From Stenopsyche tienmushanensis (taxonomy: Eukaryota; Arthropoda; Insecta; Trichoptera; Stenopsychidae): DNA of 64,000 bases. Each line of letters opens with the position of its first letter. Positions within the stretch are counted from its first letter, which is position 1. A program made the translations under genes and the position numbers. The notes under the pieces were generated by a model, which worked only from the letters and a program-made list of their open reading frames with translations, did not search any database and was not told where the DNA came from. Where the stretch lies: positions 682,001 through 746,000 of the forward strand of contig WACJ01000102.1 in the NCBI GenBank assembly GCA_008973525.1, read 5' to 3'. Of this stretch, positions 45,371-59,041 are shown one piece after another.

Positions 45371-46880
45371 TACGAAAAGTAAATTCACGATGTCAGATGT
45401 CAAGTCATTAAAAAAAATGTTACCTGAACGTTTATTTTAACAAGAAATAGCACATTTTACAGTTATGCGGTTGTATAACAGCGAAAGATCATAAATTTTA
45501 CGAAAAAAGCGATGAAATTTGATATTCGCGACACTTTTGAAATATCCAAATATGTAAATCACGCACAAAAGAACCAAAATGATTTAATAGCAACAAATTT
45601 CGTTTACGCGCACAGTTTCTTAAATACTCTCAAAATAAAATTAAAATATATATTTTTCAAGCATCAAAATTCTACAAAGCTCATGTTGGAATGCAAGAAT
45701 CTCCGTGGAATTGCGTATGATTTAAATACGGTCATCGTCGAAAAATGCGTACTTGCTATCTAATTCATTTCCAAGTAATGGTTTCGTCAATACAATCAAT
45801 TCGCCATTTCGATTAAGCAAAAACGCCAAATGACGAAATCAACCTTTGATACTCGGTGTCAAGGATAATATGCATTTTTTTTCTTCAAATAGATAGGATA
45901 CCAAATAATAGTGCGGCAACCCTACGCTCACTTTTTTCCAAAAGCGCAAAAACGCTTTATCGATAGAGTATAAATAAAATTCTCGGAAGTCCTAAAATCT
46001 TATTGTATTTTTTACGAGCGCATTAAGAATGTTGTGTTGATTTTTTTATATTTATATATATAAATATGTTGGATCTTAGATTTCCCCAATAGATTCGACG
46101 TGGACGTCATCGGAGATCTTCGTCAGAATTCCGACAAACCATAATGCTCAATGATCAGATTCCAATTAAACAACGATCATTTTCCGCATGAAGAAACATA
46201 AATGACTTATGATGACACGAATCTGAAGATTTTATCAAAATAGCGCCTCATGCATTATGCAAGAGCGTTTACAAAGAATTTGACAATTCTACGAGGAGCT
46301 GTACAAAAATGAGAAGTTATGTTATATAAGAATTTAAAATAATAGTGGGATATTTTTTTGAAATATTAAATAACAAGCTTCGAAGATGATCTTAGCGACT
46401 GATGATACGTCAAATCGCAAATAATAAATAAAGCGCTTTTAGAAATTGATTTGTGATGCAGAACCCGTGGAGATGAATACATATTATGCAAAAGATTGAG
46501 ACGAAATTATGCAATTTTTAAATAACAATTTGAACCTTCTGTCGTTTAGGTTCCTGTGATAACGCTCGCAAAATAAAAAATATAAACGAATACAAAACGA
46601 GACATACCGCTCAATAAACATAATTTGTTTGACTATTATATATGGTGCTGACACGACATTGACATGTGGAAAATTAGCAATATACAGTCCATGGCTGAAT
46701 CATTATGCAGAAGAGTTTGCATACACTTTTATGCATTTCTTAGAATCAGTTCACTACGCCAAACATGCCATTTTATAACATAACACGAGCTCTGAGATAT
46801 TTATTTATAATGTGTCAAAAAATAAAATCATATTTGACAAAAAAAATTCTGATACTTCCAATTTAAAAAAAATGACCGCT
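45371..46880. other. Intergenic DNA, nothing recognised
   Basis: Includes an 83-codon frame at 45512-45763 with background composition; not supported as a gene. Confidence 0.35.
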
Positions 46881-46984
46881 TATGAATCGTTTGTGACGTG
46901 AACAGTAAAGAAAATTAGCTTAGGTCAAGTATTGAATCCTCAAAGCATGAAAAAGTGTGGTGAACATTCAATTTTCAGTTTAAG

Positions 46985-47360
46985 ATAATCAAAATATGGA
47001 AGATGCACTAAAAATCGAAGGTGTAGAAGATTGATGTCGAACACATCACCGAAAAGAACATAGAAGACTTTCTGACTAGCAACTCTTTACGGTTTTTCCA
47101 GATACTGGATATCTAATCACAGTTTTTGAATAAAGATGTTCAAACTTGGAAGGATGACTCTGATTTTAAGGTTTCAAAGAAAATGGTCCATTCTATGCGG
47201 GTAGTGAATGATATTGCTGAGCGTGGTGTTACCTTAATGATGGAATATAAATAATTGATGACAATCGACAAAGAGCAAAAGCAATATTTGCTTTTGTTAG
47301 TAAAAGCTCACAAAAAGAAATATCCTGATACAAAAAAATCAACGCTTGTATTCTGAATAT
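46985..47360 (+). pseudogene. Degraded transposon-like protein of unknown class
   Basis: Frames around 47110-47350 read FPDTGYLITVFE, then NVQTWKDDSDFKVSKKM, MRVVNDIAERGVTLMMEYN, and KEQKQYLLLLVKAHKKKYPD. 'VxNDxAERGVxL' followed by 'EEQKQxLLxVVxxHRKxYP' is a pattern I recall from multi-copy uncharacterised arthropod proteins of transposon character, but I cannot name the family. At least two stops or frameshifts. Its 5' part (46995-47065) is shared with 4498-4596. Confidence 0.45.
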
Positions 47361-47885
47361 TTATGATTTTAGTATTAAAAGGGTATTCTTATTTGTAATC
47401 TAAGCATTCATTTTACATGTAAATTTTTTATATTAATAAATACAGGTTAGTGATTAAAACAGTGTTTTCATTTTTTTAAAAATGAAAATTCAAGCTTTGG
47501 TAGCAACCCCTAAATATTATTTTAATAAATTGAAAAAATACTGAAATAGTTTTTCTATGTTGGAAAAACAAATAATAAGGAAAAAAATGTTTTTACTCAA
47601 ATAAGGACCACCCTAATGTATATAAAAAGCTATCTCAAAAAGAACTTAGTTTTTGGTATGCTCAGTCTATCAGAGGCTTACGTATATTCTTATTAAAAAT
47701 GTTTTAGGCCGAGTTTCGAACTATGAATGGACCGCTATAAAGATATTTCTTCATAATAAGAATAATCTACGTTCTCGAAGGACTGCCTTTAAGAAGATGC
47801 TTTAGCACAATATACATAGCAATCACTGGCCTTAAATTCCAAAATCAAACTTCGGTCAGCAACAGCATCTTAACACATTGAAGAC

Positions 47886-47954
47886 CGTACGCACAAATCT
47901 GTGCGCCTCGAAAATTTGGATCAAAAGCCCGTACGCACAGATTTGTGCGCGACG
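47886..47954 (+). repeat. Twofold palindrome repeat, 44-bp period
   Basis: CCGTACGCACA occurs at 47886 and 47930; each continues into a 16-base palindrome with CGCACA/TGTGCG arms. The four-base centres are AATC and GATT, reverse complements of each other. Confidence 0.85.
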
Positions 47955-48842
47955 AACTACACACATAAAAAAAATCACAGCACTGCTGCTAGACATTTTT
48001 AACCTGTTTCAGAGATGTAGCTAGTTTTATATATATATAAAGATTTTAAAATATAATTTTTAAAAAAATACGCGTAATATATTCCACACTATGGACAATC
48101 GTAATTGAAACTAAAACAATATTTTATTTGAGGTTTTAACCAAAATTAAAATTTACCGAGCCGATTCTAAACATTTTTAAACTACATAACATATATCATA
48201 AGTATAATATATGCATGTATGAAGGTTTAAAAAGCGAATATAAAAAATATGCGTAATATATTACACGACTTGTAAATACCAGGGACCGGAACCGAACCAA
48301 CATTTTTTAGGGTTTTTTTTGGTTCTTTTCTAAATACAATCATAATTCCACCTATTACCTTTTTATTAGAGGATGAAAACCAAAATTATTATTATATCTT
48401 ATATATAAAAAAAAATAAAGACATTTTGACACTTGCGCTTGCAGTGCAATTGAATTCTGACATTTGGGCGATCTCAGGTTTTTTTTCTGCTTTTTGTAAC
48501 GATTTTGCTAGATCCGCCCTTCAGTTGGGGTGGGCGAGTATTGTGTAAGCTTTCTAAACCATCGAAACTTCACGTCTTTGTTTGCATCTTGTCCAATAAT
48601 GCAAGCCAATGGTCAAAAAAAATATTTGGACAAATCGTATAACATAATTGGAGGAAAGGAGACAGTACTGCACAACAAATTTTCGATAATACATATTATG
48701 TACTTAGTGTTCGGGTTATAGTCGCGGAATTATGTTCTAGGTATAGGACACTTCGCGTCGTGATTCTCGATTTTGAAAAATTCGGTTTAAGAAACTTGTG
48801 GAAGCTGAATAACTTTATTGTGAAAATTTGAATACCTTCATA

Positions 48843-49055
48843 ATGGATAACGATCAATCACATTTGGAAGAAAATTACGAAGATTGTCTTTCAGACATAC
48901 CTGATGATTATTATGAAGATAGTGACAGTGATGATGAGCTTTCGAACTCAGAAGTTCGCTTACCGCGATCACGAGTAATGAATATTCAAGAATCTTCTGA
49001 TTCAGAACCCGATACTCCAGATGTACCTTTAGATCAGAAATTGGTCAGAAATTGA
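48843..49055 (+). pseudogene. Truncated piggyBac-type transposase N-terminus
   Basis: A 70-codon frame starting at the second Met, MDNDQSHLEENYEDCLSDIP, continues Asp/Ser/Glu-rich (DDYYEDSDSDDELS) and includes RVMNIQESSDSEPDTPD. Acidic N-termini of this kind are typical of piggyBac-family transposases. The catalytic domain does not follow, so the product would be inactive. Confidence 0.65.
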
Positions 49056-49713
49056 TACAGCAAGAAATGTATTTACAAATATACCATTTTTGGCGTGTAT
49101 TGTTGTTTCTAGAAATATGTTCATAAGCATCATCATAAATGAAACACTAAGAATAAAAGGAAACATTTTAACAATATATCCCTTCAAAAATGTGAAAGAG
49201 GCAGATCTTTTGAAATGCAATTACAAAGGACAACATTGTTTATTGTTTCCTGTCTTCGAAAGAATTTAACAAATATCGGTAATTATCATTGAATAGAAAA
49301 ATATCACAATCAGCATTTATTTTACGATATATTTTAGATGGCGACTAATTCGCCAATTGAGAACCACTGAATGACCTTGATATGGACAAACTCAACTAAG
49401 TTTATGAATAAATTTGATTATAACTTGTTAATTGTTTTTTAATTAAAAAAAAATGTGAAAATAATAGTTTTTTTTTTTTTTTTAAATACTTCTCTCTTAC
49501 ACAAACCCAAGGTTCAGTACCAATGCTTTAGTAACGTTTCCTTATACTTATAAGTATCCCGGAGACGAAGCTAAAAATTTTATTAATTTACACCAACTGG
49601 TTTCGAAGTTATATCAATTTAAAAAAAACATAATATTTCTCGGAATAATCCTGAATTTCACCCGGTCCCAGGTATAAGTTTTAGGAAATCATTAGCGGAC
49701 AGCAAAGTGTTAA

Positions 49714-52700
49714 TAGATTTTTCTGATAGTGATCCAATACGGATTTTTGAAAATCTCTAAAAATTATAAAAGAATTAGTAGAAATTTTAATATGAAATAT
49801 ATGCACATGTCTTGTTTGCCTCAGCTGGGAAATCGGCAATTTTCCCTTAAAAAAATTCCCCTGAAAGTCTTCAGTATATTTCAATACTACTACAATTATG
49901 GACTATTTCGTGTGTTTAAAATTTCATGCTTTTGTATATTTTGAATAATTTTTGAGAATCACATAATGATCAAAGAAAAAAGTACATATAGCATAAAGCT
50001 GGATATCCTTACATATATTTTTAATAGCCTTATAAGGCGATGTTTACAGTTAATAAATCGTGTTGATTTTACAGAATTCAACGAACCACGCAGCAATAAA
50101 TCTAAAAGCTATTCATTTTCGTTGCCAAGCAAAGGTTAAATGGTGCATACACACATGCACGTATAAAGTATCGGACACACTTAACACGTTTATCTACTTT
50201 GCAGTTATAAAACGCAGCAATTCGAATGCTAAAAGAACAATTGAAGTATTCATTATTGCGGCAGGTGCCGAGGATGTAGTAAATAAGCTTAGAGGCCATC
50301 GCCGAAGAATTGCGAAACAGTTCCAATAATTTTCAAATCAAAAAGACGACCGTGCTTGTTTACAAATATATGACACACGAAAATGTGTACATCCTTTTTC
50401 TCGGCGTCGAAGAGCTCGAGGATGATTAATCGGGCGACGTACATAAATAACAAAGACATTACACGGAATCAAAGTTCAATAACTGATATCAATAACATTT
50501 TTTTTATCGAATCGACATATATCTATTTATATGCCAAGGTGTCTCGGAGAAATGCACGAGGAAAATTTGCATTATAAATCCTTCTTTTTAGCCTCTTTGA
50601 TAGAATTAGCATATTAAATTGCGCCAACGAGGGTTTCAATATCAATTACGAAATGCCCAAATAAAATATTTCAATGTAACGAATTACTTAACACCCAAAT
50701 GAACAATGGACAAATAAAAAAATATTATTCTGATACGAACACGACAGATTTTCTCATAGTATTTTTTATGTATTCAATGACGCTTCGAAAGCGAAACTGT
50801 TTAACTGTAAACTGCGATCGAGACACACAATGAAGAATGAAAATATTTACAATTTTTTTTCACCGCCTGGAAACTATGTCATTGTCGTAGGGAATCGTGT
50901 AGTGAATCGAGTGCTAATATAATAATCCTACTTTCAATGAAGATATTCAATCGTAAACAAATAAAATATCATTTATATAGTGTACTTTGAATACTACATA
51001 AATGCATTAAGCGCAATGTTTGCGATAGTTCAAGAGCGCAATAAAAAAGTCAATGTGCACTTGTCATCTTTTATTGCCGCATAAAATCCGATCCAAAAAA
51101 GGAACGCGCAATATATCGATCCTTGGACGTCTAAATCCTTAAAAATTCAAAAACGCTCATGTCAAGTACGCACACCACAAATATAGCCAGTTGAAGGTCC
51201 GCAGACATATTTAACATACAAACGTATCTGCTCGGTGATCAGAGATATCCTCACAGATAGGACGTAAAATTATCGATAAATGTTTCGACATCGATTTTTT
51301 CTCTTAAAAAATAGCATTCATATGAACACAATATTGCACATCCACCGATTGTTAGAATTTAAAAAAATGATACTGGGAGATGATCCAAGCACATCTGTTA
51401 TGACTCGTTATCTCCGCGTGAGTTCAAAGAAATTACGATGCATCACAAAGAAGCGAATGTCGTTCATCTTGAAGATTAACAAAAATTTAAATACAGTTAT
51501 AGGAATGACCACAAATTAAAGGTTAATGAGAATCTTATGCAACGATGAGTAACATGAGCCGCTGATTCAAAATTATTTCAAATTGTCAATGCAAACCTGA
51601 TCCATAGATGAACTGACAGATTCAATGTGTCGCGAATCATTTTTCCGAGATTCAGTTGTAATCAATAAAAGATATGATTCTTCTGAGTTCGCCAGACTAA
51701 TTGTAATTAATGTCATTTATTTGTAACTAATGACAACATGCTCATTTTATTATCAATATTCTAAATCAAGGATGCCCAACTGATGCTTACAATAATGAAT
51801 GGCATACAATGACATAAATTTCGTATTTCCGATTTGTCGGATTAAGTTCATGGCGGATAAATGAAAGATAGACGAATCTATTGTGAATTGGTACTGACGT
51901 GAGACGTGGAAACGGCAGATAGATTATTTCGAGAATATTTCCTAATATCCGAGAGTACATACACGTGTTTTGCCTTACACCCGTTGATATTCCGATGGAC
52001 CGTAAGCTAGCCTTCCCCATGATTATGTATCGGGTCTAAGATTGGACGTTGACCTGAGCCCTACGAAACGTATTGAAGGCTTTTGAGGAGTGGCTATACA
52101 GGCATAAATTATTGGTTTCTTGTGTGTTGACGGAATAAAAAAAATCTTCGGCGAACTTGACCGCATGAATAAAATCATGTAATTATTTATATGATTCAAA
52201 AAAGTATACGCACATTGAAGAATTAAGATTTGCTGTAAGATGATACGATAACGTCGCTGTCTTCTAGCATGCCTACCATGTATTTTTAAATTTCTGATCT
52301 GGGAGCTCGAATTCGCAAGGATAAGATGCATGGAGACACACTTTTACTGTAGGAAAGGAATCCGAGATGCATTTGATAAGCACCATGCATCATTTCACGC
52401 TAATCCTTGCGAGGAAAACTAAGGAGGGACTGAATTTCATGTACTCCAAAATGCCCATTTCGTTCAAATTAATATGTATTTAAACAATAACTCACTATGG
52501 AAATAAAATTTTATATTGTGCTTGTGTAAGAAGCCATCATGGGCCAAATCTGGAATCCTCAGTACTCCTAGTTTCTCTTGAAAATGTATTTAAAAAAAAT
52601 AAGATTTGCTACATCCTTAAAACTCCCGAAAGAATGGATATTTATAAGGCGTTTTAAGGGGTGCGATATGAATTGACAAACAGTTTAACGGGATTAACGA

Positions 52701-53030
52701 GCGAGTATTTTTAGAAGCAGTGTGTTTCAATGGCCATCGAAGCAAAATTTCCTGGAGTCCAATTGACTTTTTTATATATATAAAGACATAAAATACACAT
52801 CCGCAAGAAAGAATAAGAAGCTAATTTTACTATCAATTATCACTTTGCATAATATAAGATATTTAAATGAGTGTTGAATAAACCTGAATTAACACTCTGC
52901 CTACCCAACACGTTTTTTGTTGATCTTTTTTTTTAAATAAATACGTTCGAAAGCCATGTATTACATGCATTTTTTTCGCATGAAAAGCATTTTTTTCGTG
53001 CTGAAATGTTTTTGAAAGCACCGACCGAAA
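49714..53030. other. Intergenic DNA, nothing firm
   Basis: Several 60-100-codon frames on both strands, none recognisable. Composition varies mildly, with less AT-rich stretches near 50250-50420 and 51880-52060. Confidence 0.35.
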
Positions 53031-53580
53031 CATTCGAAATCGATTAGCATGAGCCCAAACAACGAGCCACTTTCCTCCGATCGGCGTTCCAGTCGTGTTT
53101 GTTCTATTACGACAATTGTGCAAAATGCAAGCGAATTGCTGCAACTGTATCGGTAATTAATTGGCAAGAAGCTGTGAACGGAATTAGCAACGAAAATCGT
53201 TCGCTTCTGCTTCGAAAGAGCGAGCAACAAAGAAGCGTACGAAAGGTTGACTCCTCGCACAATGGGTCATCTTATGCAATTTGAACCCAAGGCTCGAGGA
53301 GTCGCGGAGGTGTCACGACTAACGAGCTTGGGCGCCTTTATTTTTGTCCACGTTTTTAGTGGTTTGGGGTCAGTCAGTAAGCGCGCATCGAAGTGTCAGC
53401 CCAACGATTATACAATGCAAACAGTGTCGCTAACAGTGAATCACTAATCTGCATTGTGAAAACAGGATCGATCCATCGTTCGAGCGGTTTTCTGCTCGGA
53501 AAATCGCTTTTCCAAACGATAAGAAGACGTTCATGATTTCCAGATAGAGCAATGCTGTCATCGGCAGACGTGAGTTATTA
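53030..53580. other. GC-rich island
   Basis: About 550 bases with clearly higher G+C. Overlapping frames on both strands (up to 99 codons on -) carry no recognisable protein. Candidate conserved non-coding or regulatory DNA. Confidence 0.25.
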
Positions 53581-56500
53581 TTCATACTAAACAACATAAT
53601 AAAAAATATTTTGATTTAAACGCTGGAGAACGTTCGTAGATTGCATGTAATTTACGAGGATACGACTTTCTGCAAGCCAAAACACAGCGATCATAGAATT
53701 AATTGAACAGTACGTATGGATCGCCAAACATTAAAAAGCTATTATCAAGGCTGCACGGGGGAAAAAATGAACACATTGCACTCGATCAAACAAAAACATC
53801 ATTGTCTCAAGTCAAGTGAGCTCTTAGCAGCTAAATTATCGCTGAAAAAATTAATAAACACTACATGATTTTTACACAGACTCCATTCATTCCATCACGC
53901 TCCGAATGCTGATCAATCATCGAATTCGTTTTTATAGGCCGATGTGGGGCCGAAATGTTGAGCAACGTAAATTATGGGAACACAAAGAAAAATTATGTGC
54001 AGAAAAAATGAAATAACCATTGACAAATAACGTATGCATATTTTTTTCAAATGAACCATTTCTAAAGGCGAATGCTCAACTGAGCACGTACTGCTTAAAC
54101 GTGACAGGGTATATACATAAATACGTTTAACTTTTAAAACGAGCGGCCTTCGTTTATTTATACACTCTAATAAGTCTTTATTTTTTTTTTTAAAAAAAAG
54201 CTAATTGATAGGAATATATTTATCCTGCATGGCAACGCGAATAATTTGCATACGCAGATTTTTTAACCCTTTACATTCCGCTTGCGTCGTTTGTGGGTCG
54301 TCATTTAAACACATTCCAATATAATTTGGTCAGCATTTGTCCATTGGTTAAAATTACATAATAAGGCTGGAAAAAGGATAATGATAAAGCCAAAATTACA
54401 ATCCCAAATTTCCCAAATGTCAAAAGCATCATAATGATAAAATCTCCTTAAGCCCAAAATATCCAATATGTGTACAAAACATTATTGAAATAAGAAGATA
54501 AATTCTTCAGATTGGATCTTTAAAAGGATATTAATTCATCAGATCATTTTGTTTTAGTCTGTAGATCAGAATCTTTGAAAAAGAATGCAGGTTTTTATAA
54601 ACTTATTATAAGTAAAATTGGTATGATTATCACATATTGCATATATTTTTTTAAATTAATACGTTCAAATTTAAAATAGTTTAGAGACCATGGATATCAT
54701 TTTTCATGGATTATTATGTATGTATATGGAGTATTTTTAAGCATAATAAACCTATTTTATGCTACAAATATCATACTATTTTATTGGATTACATTTAACA
54801 CTGTTTTAACAAAGAATGCATTTGTTAAAACAGAGTTTCTTTGTTAAATCTTACAAGAATGCGCGCAAAGAAATCGAGTCAAATTCTAAGATTAATAATG
54901 AAGTTAGCCCATCATAAGATGCAAAAGAATCACATTGATGTAATTTTTAAATCAAAAATGATGGGATATTATCATTGATGTAATGAGACAGTACACACAG
55001 ACCACTTTGCTATGAATTGACGATATTTGAACTTACAATTTTCTATTCTACGAACATCTCGGATGTCAAACAAACAAAATGGGTTGAAGCCGTGTTCTCG
55101 GAAACGAATGCGGAAAGTACGATTAAGTATAGCATTCCATGAAACAGGATGAAAATACCCGAGATCGATATAAATAGAATCTAAAATTGATACATTATCA
55201 CTTGCGTGTTGAAATATTTAGATACATTTATTGACATCAGCAAATATTTCGCGGATGCTGCGAGTGATATCAACGCGCGGGTTACAAACAAACCTCAATT
55301 TCAAGTGTATAACATTTAAAATTGGTATTAACATGTTGTTCTGTTCTTTTTGTAAATTAATACGTTAAAAAAACTTTGATAAATGATAGCATAGCATAGT
55401 GCAGGGTTGAATCGAAACAAAACTGCGATCATCTGACATTTAATAACAGCGAGCATATGCTAATGATGGTAATTGTATCATTATTCTGTCGCAACACAAT
55501 CCCAACCATCGTCTTTAATGGTCACATTAAAAGCGATTGACTTCGGACGATCGACCGGAGCAGCATGCAGAATGTAGTCAAAAATTGGCACTCGCTAATA
55601 TTTTTCCATAATTTATTTGCCAACATAAAAACTCGTATGTTTTTCTGTGTAAAAAGAGCATTAGACGATTCGAACGACCTCGCATTCCAACCAAGGACGA
55701 TCTCCATCCGTAAGCATTTAATTAGCATACACTCACCCAACAACAATGTGATTTAGCAGTTTATAAGACGTCGCGAACACATGACTCCATGCCATGGAGA
55801 AAAAGACCAAAGAAAAAATACAGCACGCGAGACAAAGTTCCACATTTCAACAGAAACAAAAAAAAAGCCTAAATGATGCCGATTCGACCGCATATTAAAG
55901 TTTGCATCGTGGAAAAATATTCATAATGAACACAATGAACAATCGTAATTATTCCACGTGGTCATTTCATATTAATAATTCATACTACAAACATTACTTT
56001 CGTACACACTTCAGCGGAACAAATCGTTAAAATATCATATGTTGATATAACAAGCTGCATTAATTAAATATTATACGTGATTAAATACATAATATTTGAT
56101 GTTTATACACATAATTTACATACAAATATAATAAAGTATAGTTCCTCGTTACACTTGCCAACAACCATAGTGTTTTTAAATATGTAAACATGCAGGCAAT
56201 ATCAATCCAAATAAAAAACATTTTGATCCTATAGAATATCCCAGAAACAGGAATGCGTTGAGGAAAAATTGGCAATGAATAAATTAAAAATATGCGGTTT
56301 TTTAAAAATAATTAACGATGCAAAATAATTGATAATTTATAATATGAAAAATGTATAATAAACAGGAAAACGCATTCCTAAAATATAACTGCATGAAGGA
56401 TTTATACAAATTTGATCATGGCAATCGTTGTAATTGAAAGCGAATCCATTCTTCCAGGACACGCAAATCCTTATTTTTATCCTTTGAACCTTTTTTTGCT

Positions 56501-57670
56501 ACACTCAATTCCCTATGCAGTCTTTATCCAACATTCTAAGGCTCCTCGCGGCATTTAAATTTTGACTCACTGGTTGCAACTAGTTCCACTCAAATATTCA
56601 TAAAATCAATTTTTGCTATACAAATTTATTAGTGATATATAAAAGCACAAATGGAATATCTTATTTTTCTACATAGTTTCCTTCATTAAAAATAAATTTA
56701 TTTCATCGGATAGGAAGCATCTTGATCCCGTCACACAAAGATGAGAAGTAGCATCTTCTTCTCGTAAACAGAGGCTTGAAATCATTTACTTTTAAAAATT
56801 ACATTTCAAAAATGCATATTTTAAAAATAAAAGTGCATTGAATGTTTCTACTTTCAAACTTGAACGTAATTTCATTTTTATTGAGCCTCCTGTCAAAAAA
56901 ACCTTCTCAGTTGTAGTTGAGGTTGATTTTATCGACAGTAGTGGATTGTAAAGAATATCTAAAATATCATTCCTTTTTTTGACATGATTGAAAATTTTTA
57001 ATAGTTTCTCAATAATAACTTTATAGTATTCTTATAAACAATTGGTGCGCTGATTTCAATTAAATCAGCAATTGTGTTGTCCAACTATTTCTGATTCTAT
57101 TACTTACATTTCTTTGTAGTACGTACTTTTTTTTCTTTTGCATTTCTTTGTTGCGATTTCGATTGGCAGAAATACATTGAACAATTTTCTTAAAAAAATA
57201 TTTCTTCATCAATAATAATTTCCGATTTTAAATCCTTTAATGATTTGTTGACTGATTCAGAAAGTAAAATGAATCTTTTTAAGATCATGCTCATTGAGTT
57301 CTGTCTTGTTTTAACTTCGTACACGTCGATATATCAACGTTGACACTTTTCACAGATGTTGACAATGACGATATATCGCTTAAGTATGATTTGTTTATTA
57401 TAAAAAGTATTAATATTTTAACGTAAGTATTTTCTTGTTTTTTCATAATCGCCCCTAAATACGAGTGATTACATGAATAAAAGTGCGATGCGCGTCGATT
57501 CACGCGATCAAACATGCATTATGATTATTCTAGATTATCATATTCGATTTTTAACCAAAAGTTGCATAATCCGAGAGTGCAGATATTAGAGAGTAACGGC
57601 AAAATAAAGCATGCGAACCAAGAAGAAAGGTCAACAAAAAACAATGATAGAATGTACGGACAATGCATGT
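53581..57670. other. Intergenic AT-rich DNA, nothing recognised
   Basis: One possible TTAA-type end at 54264 ('ttaaccctttacattccgc') without a partner. No gene or RNA supported. Confidence 0.4.
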
Positions 57671-57723
57671 AACCATTTGATAGTAGACGCACACACACAC
57701 AATGGAGGCTCAAAGTGATTGTC

Positions 57724-57855
57724 ATGCAAAATGAATATGTAACCTTGGCCCAATGGCCCATTGGACCTCCGCCGGATATTCCTCACGATACGATCGAATA
57801 TAAAGATGATATTAATCGATTGCATTGGATGGTGACATTATCGGATATGGCCTAA
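57724..57855 (+). CDS. Candidate small ORF / exon in a GC-rich island
   Basis: The 43-codon frame reads MQNEYVTLAQWPIGPPPDIP then HDTIEYKDDINRLHWMVTLS and ends DMA-stop. It remains open upstream to 57673. Two Trp, a Pro cluster and balanced charge make it more protein-like than other frames here. No homologue is recognised. A splice acceptor upstream (ttgatag near 57684) is possible but weak. Could equally be chance within the island at 57.7-58.3 kb. Confidence 0.22.
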   Translation: MQNEYVTLAQWPIGPPPDIPHDTIEYKDDINRLHWMVTLSDMA

Positions 57856-58270
57856 GAGCACTGAGCCTCCCCGACTATGGTCATTTTCGATCGTAAAAGA
57901 CCAACCGCGACCGCGTCGAATCGATCCAAAATTTCGGCGATCGACGCGACGCTGCTAACAACCACTGGGCGTTCGTGATTATCGCATACATTTAAATATT
58001 TAACAACGCATCTTATGCGGTGTCAATGACCAGTCGTGGAACACGGTTTCTTTTGCTGGAAATAAAGCCATCTTTCACCGATATATCGGTTTGATTAATA
58101 TTTTTTACGCATAAGTAATGAACTTCGAGGCGGGTATCGCCGCTAATCGAAACAGAAAAACATCTGAGGTCACAAACACGCAGGAATTTCCCAAGAACGA
58201 CCACAACCGTTTCGATAATTCTCATGTTGTGAAATATTAGTGGCGCCCGACGATTCGGCGACCAAAAAAA
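57856..58270. other. GC-rich island, continuation
   Basis: CpG-containing sequence around 57880-57990 ('gcgatcgacgcgacgctg') and 58020-58240 with no supported frame. Candidate conserved non-coding DNA. Confidence 0.25.
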
Positions 58271-58559
58271 AAAATAAAAATGCCGTCAACTACGAGAATT
58301 GATTATATCATTAGGCGGTCAAAAAAAGTCATATCCTCTTGGATATTCCTGTTTTAGGTCTGTTTCAATTTCGTTAAAGTTTGACAAGCCATCACATCAA
58401 CGAATGACACAACTTAAATTACTATTTTCAATGAGGATAGGCTTAATAAGTTGGGAAATACTAACGGTAAAATCATTACAAAACAGTCTTACGCATATCC
58501 ATACTAGGTTGTCTGATAAGTTATGTCCCTTTAATCTTCTTAATGTGCCATATCTGAAC

Positions 58560-58965
58560 AATCTAACGCAGGCGATCTCCATAAGAAATTTTACTATGGA
58601 TAGGATTTAATGTAATGATTTCCCATTTGCCTTCCACACGTGGTAAATAAAGTATGGATAAGATTATTTGGAAATGTAGGAGAGGAGAGAATCTATATGC
58701 GAGTAGTGAAATATCATTATAATTTAATTATTATTGCAAATCAAATCATTCACTCTTGGGCGTCCCTGCACGATCTTATTAATCGCCTCAGTTAGTTTTT
58801 CAAATCCAGGAAATCAGGGTAAACTTAGACAGAGAAGATCGATCAGAAATATTAATATTTCCGATCTCTCAAATTTGTTAGTACGGTTTTTTCCATAATC
58901 TGGATTTGAACCTGGACCCTTATATAAAACCTAGGATCTAAGCTACTATAACAATACTTGTTGTC
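58560..58965 (+). repeat. Interspersed repeat family R2, copy d (most complete)
   Basis: Carries the full R2 series: 'ggcgatctccataagaa', 'tttcccatttgcctt', 'ggagagaatctat', 'attattgcaaat', 'gggcgtccctg', 'ttaatcgcctcag', 'gaaatcagggtaaac', 'aatatttccgatctctcaaa' and 'aatctggatttgaacctg'. No coding frame. Confidence 0.6.
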
Positions 58966-59041
58966 CCTTTAATGCAAATCATAAATATAATATTATATGT
59001 AGGAAAACGGGTTTAATTGAAACTTGGATTTAATTAAACTT

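Larger units (their letters stand above)
47870..49713 (+). mobile_element. piggyBac-like element (family 3), internally deleted
   Basis: TTAA at 47870-47873 and 49710-49713. The left end CACATTGGAAGACCG pairs imperfectly with the right end CACTTTGCTGTCCG (inverted). Two palindromes, CGCACAAATCTGTGCG (47891) and its exact reverse complement CGCACAGATTTGTGCG (47935), lie 44 bases apart. The interior encodes an acidic transposase N-terminus (48843-49055) but no DDE core. Total 1,844 bp. The right boundary is less certain than the left. Confidence 0.7.

Noticed and set aside
53247..53447. Short frames on both strands at 52.9-53.5 kb
   Set aside because: Mutually overlapping and none recognisable; explained by local GC content.
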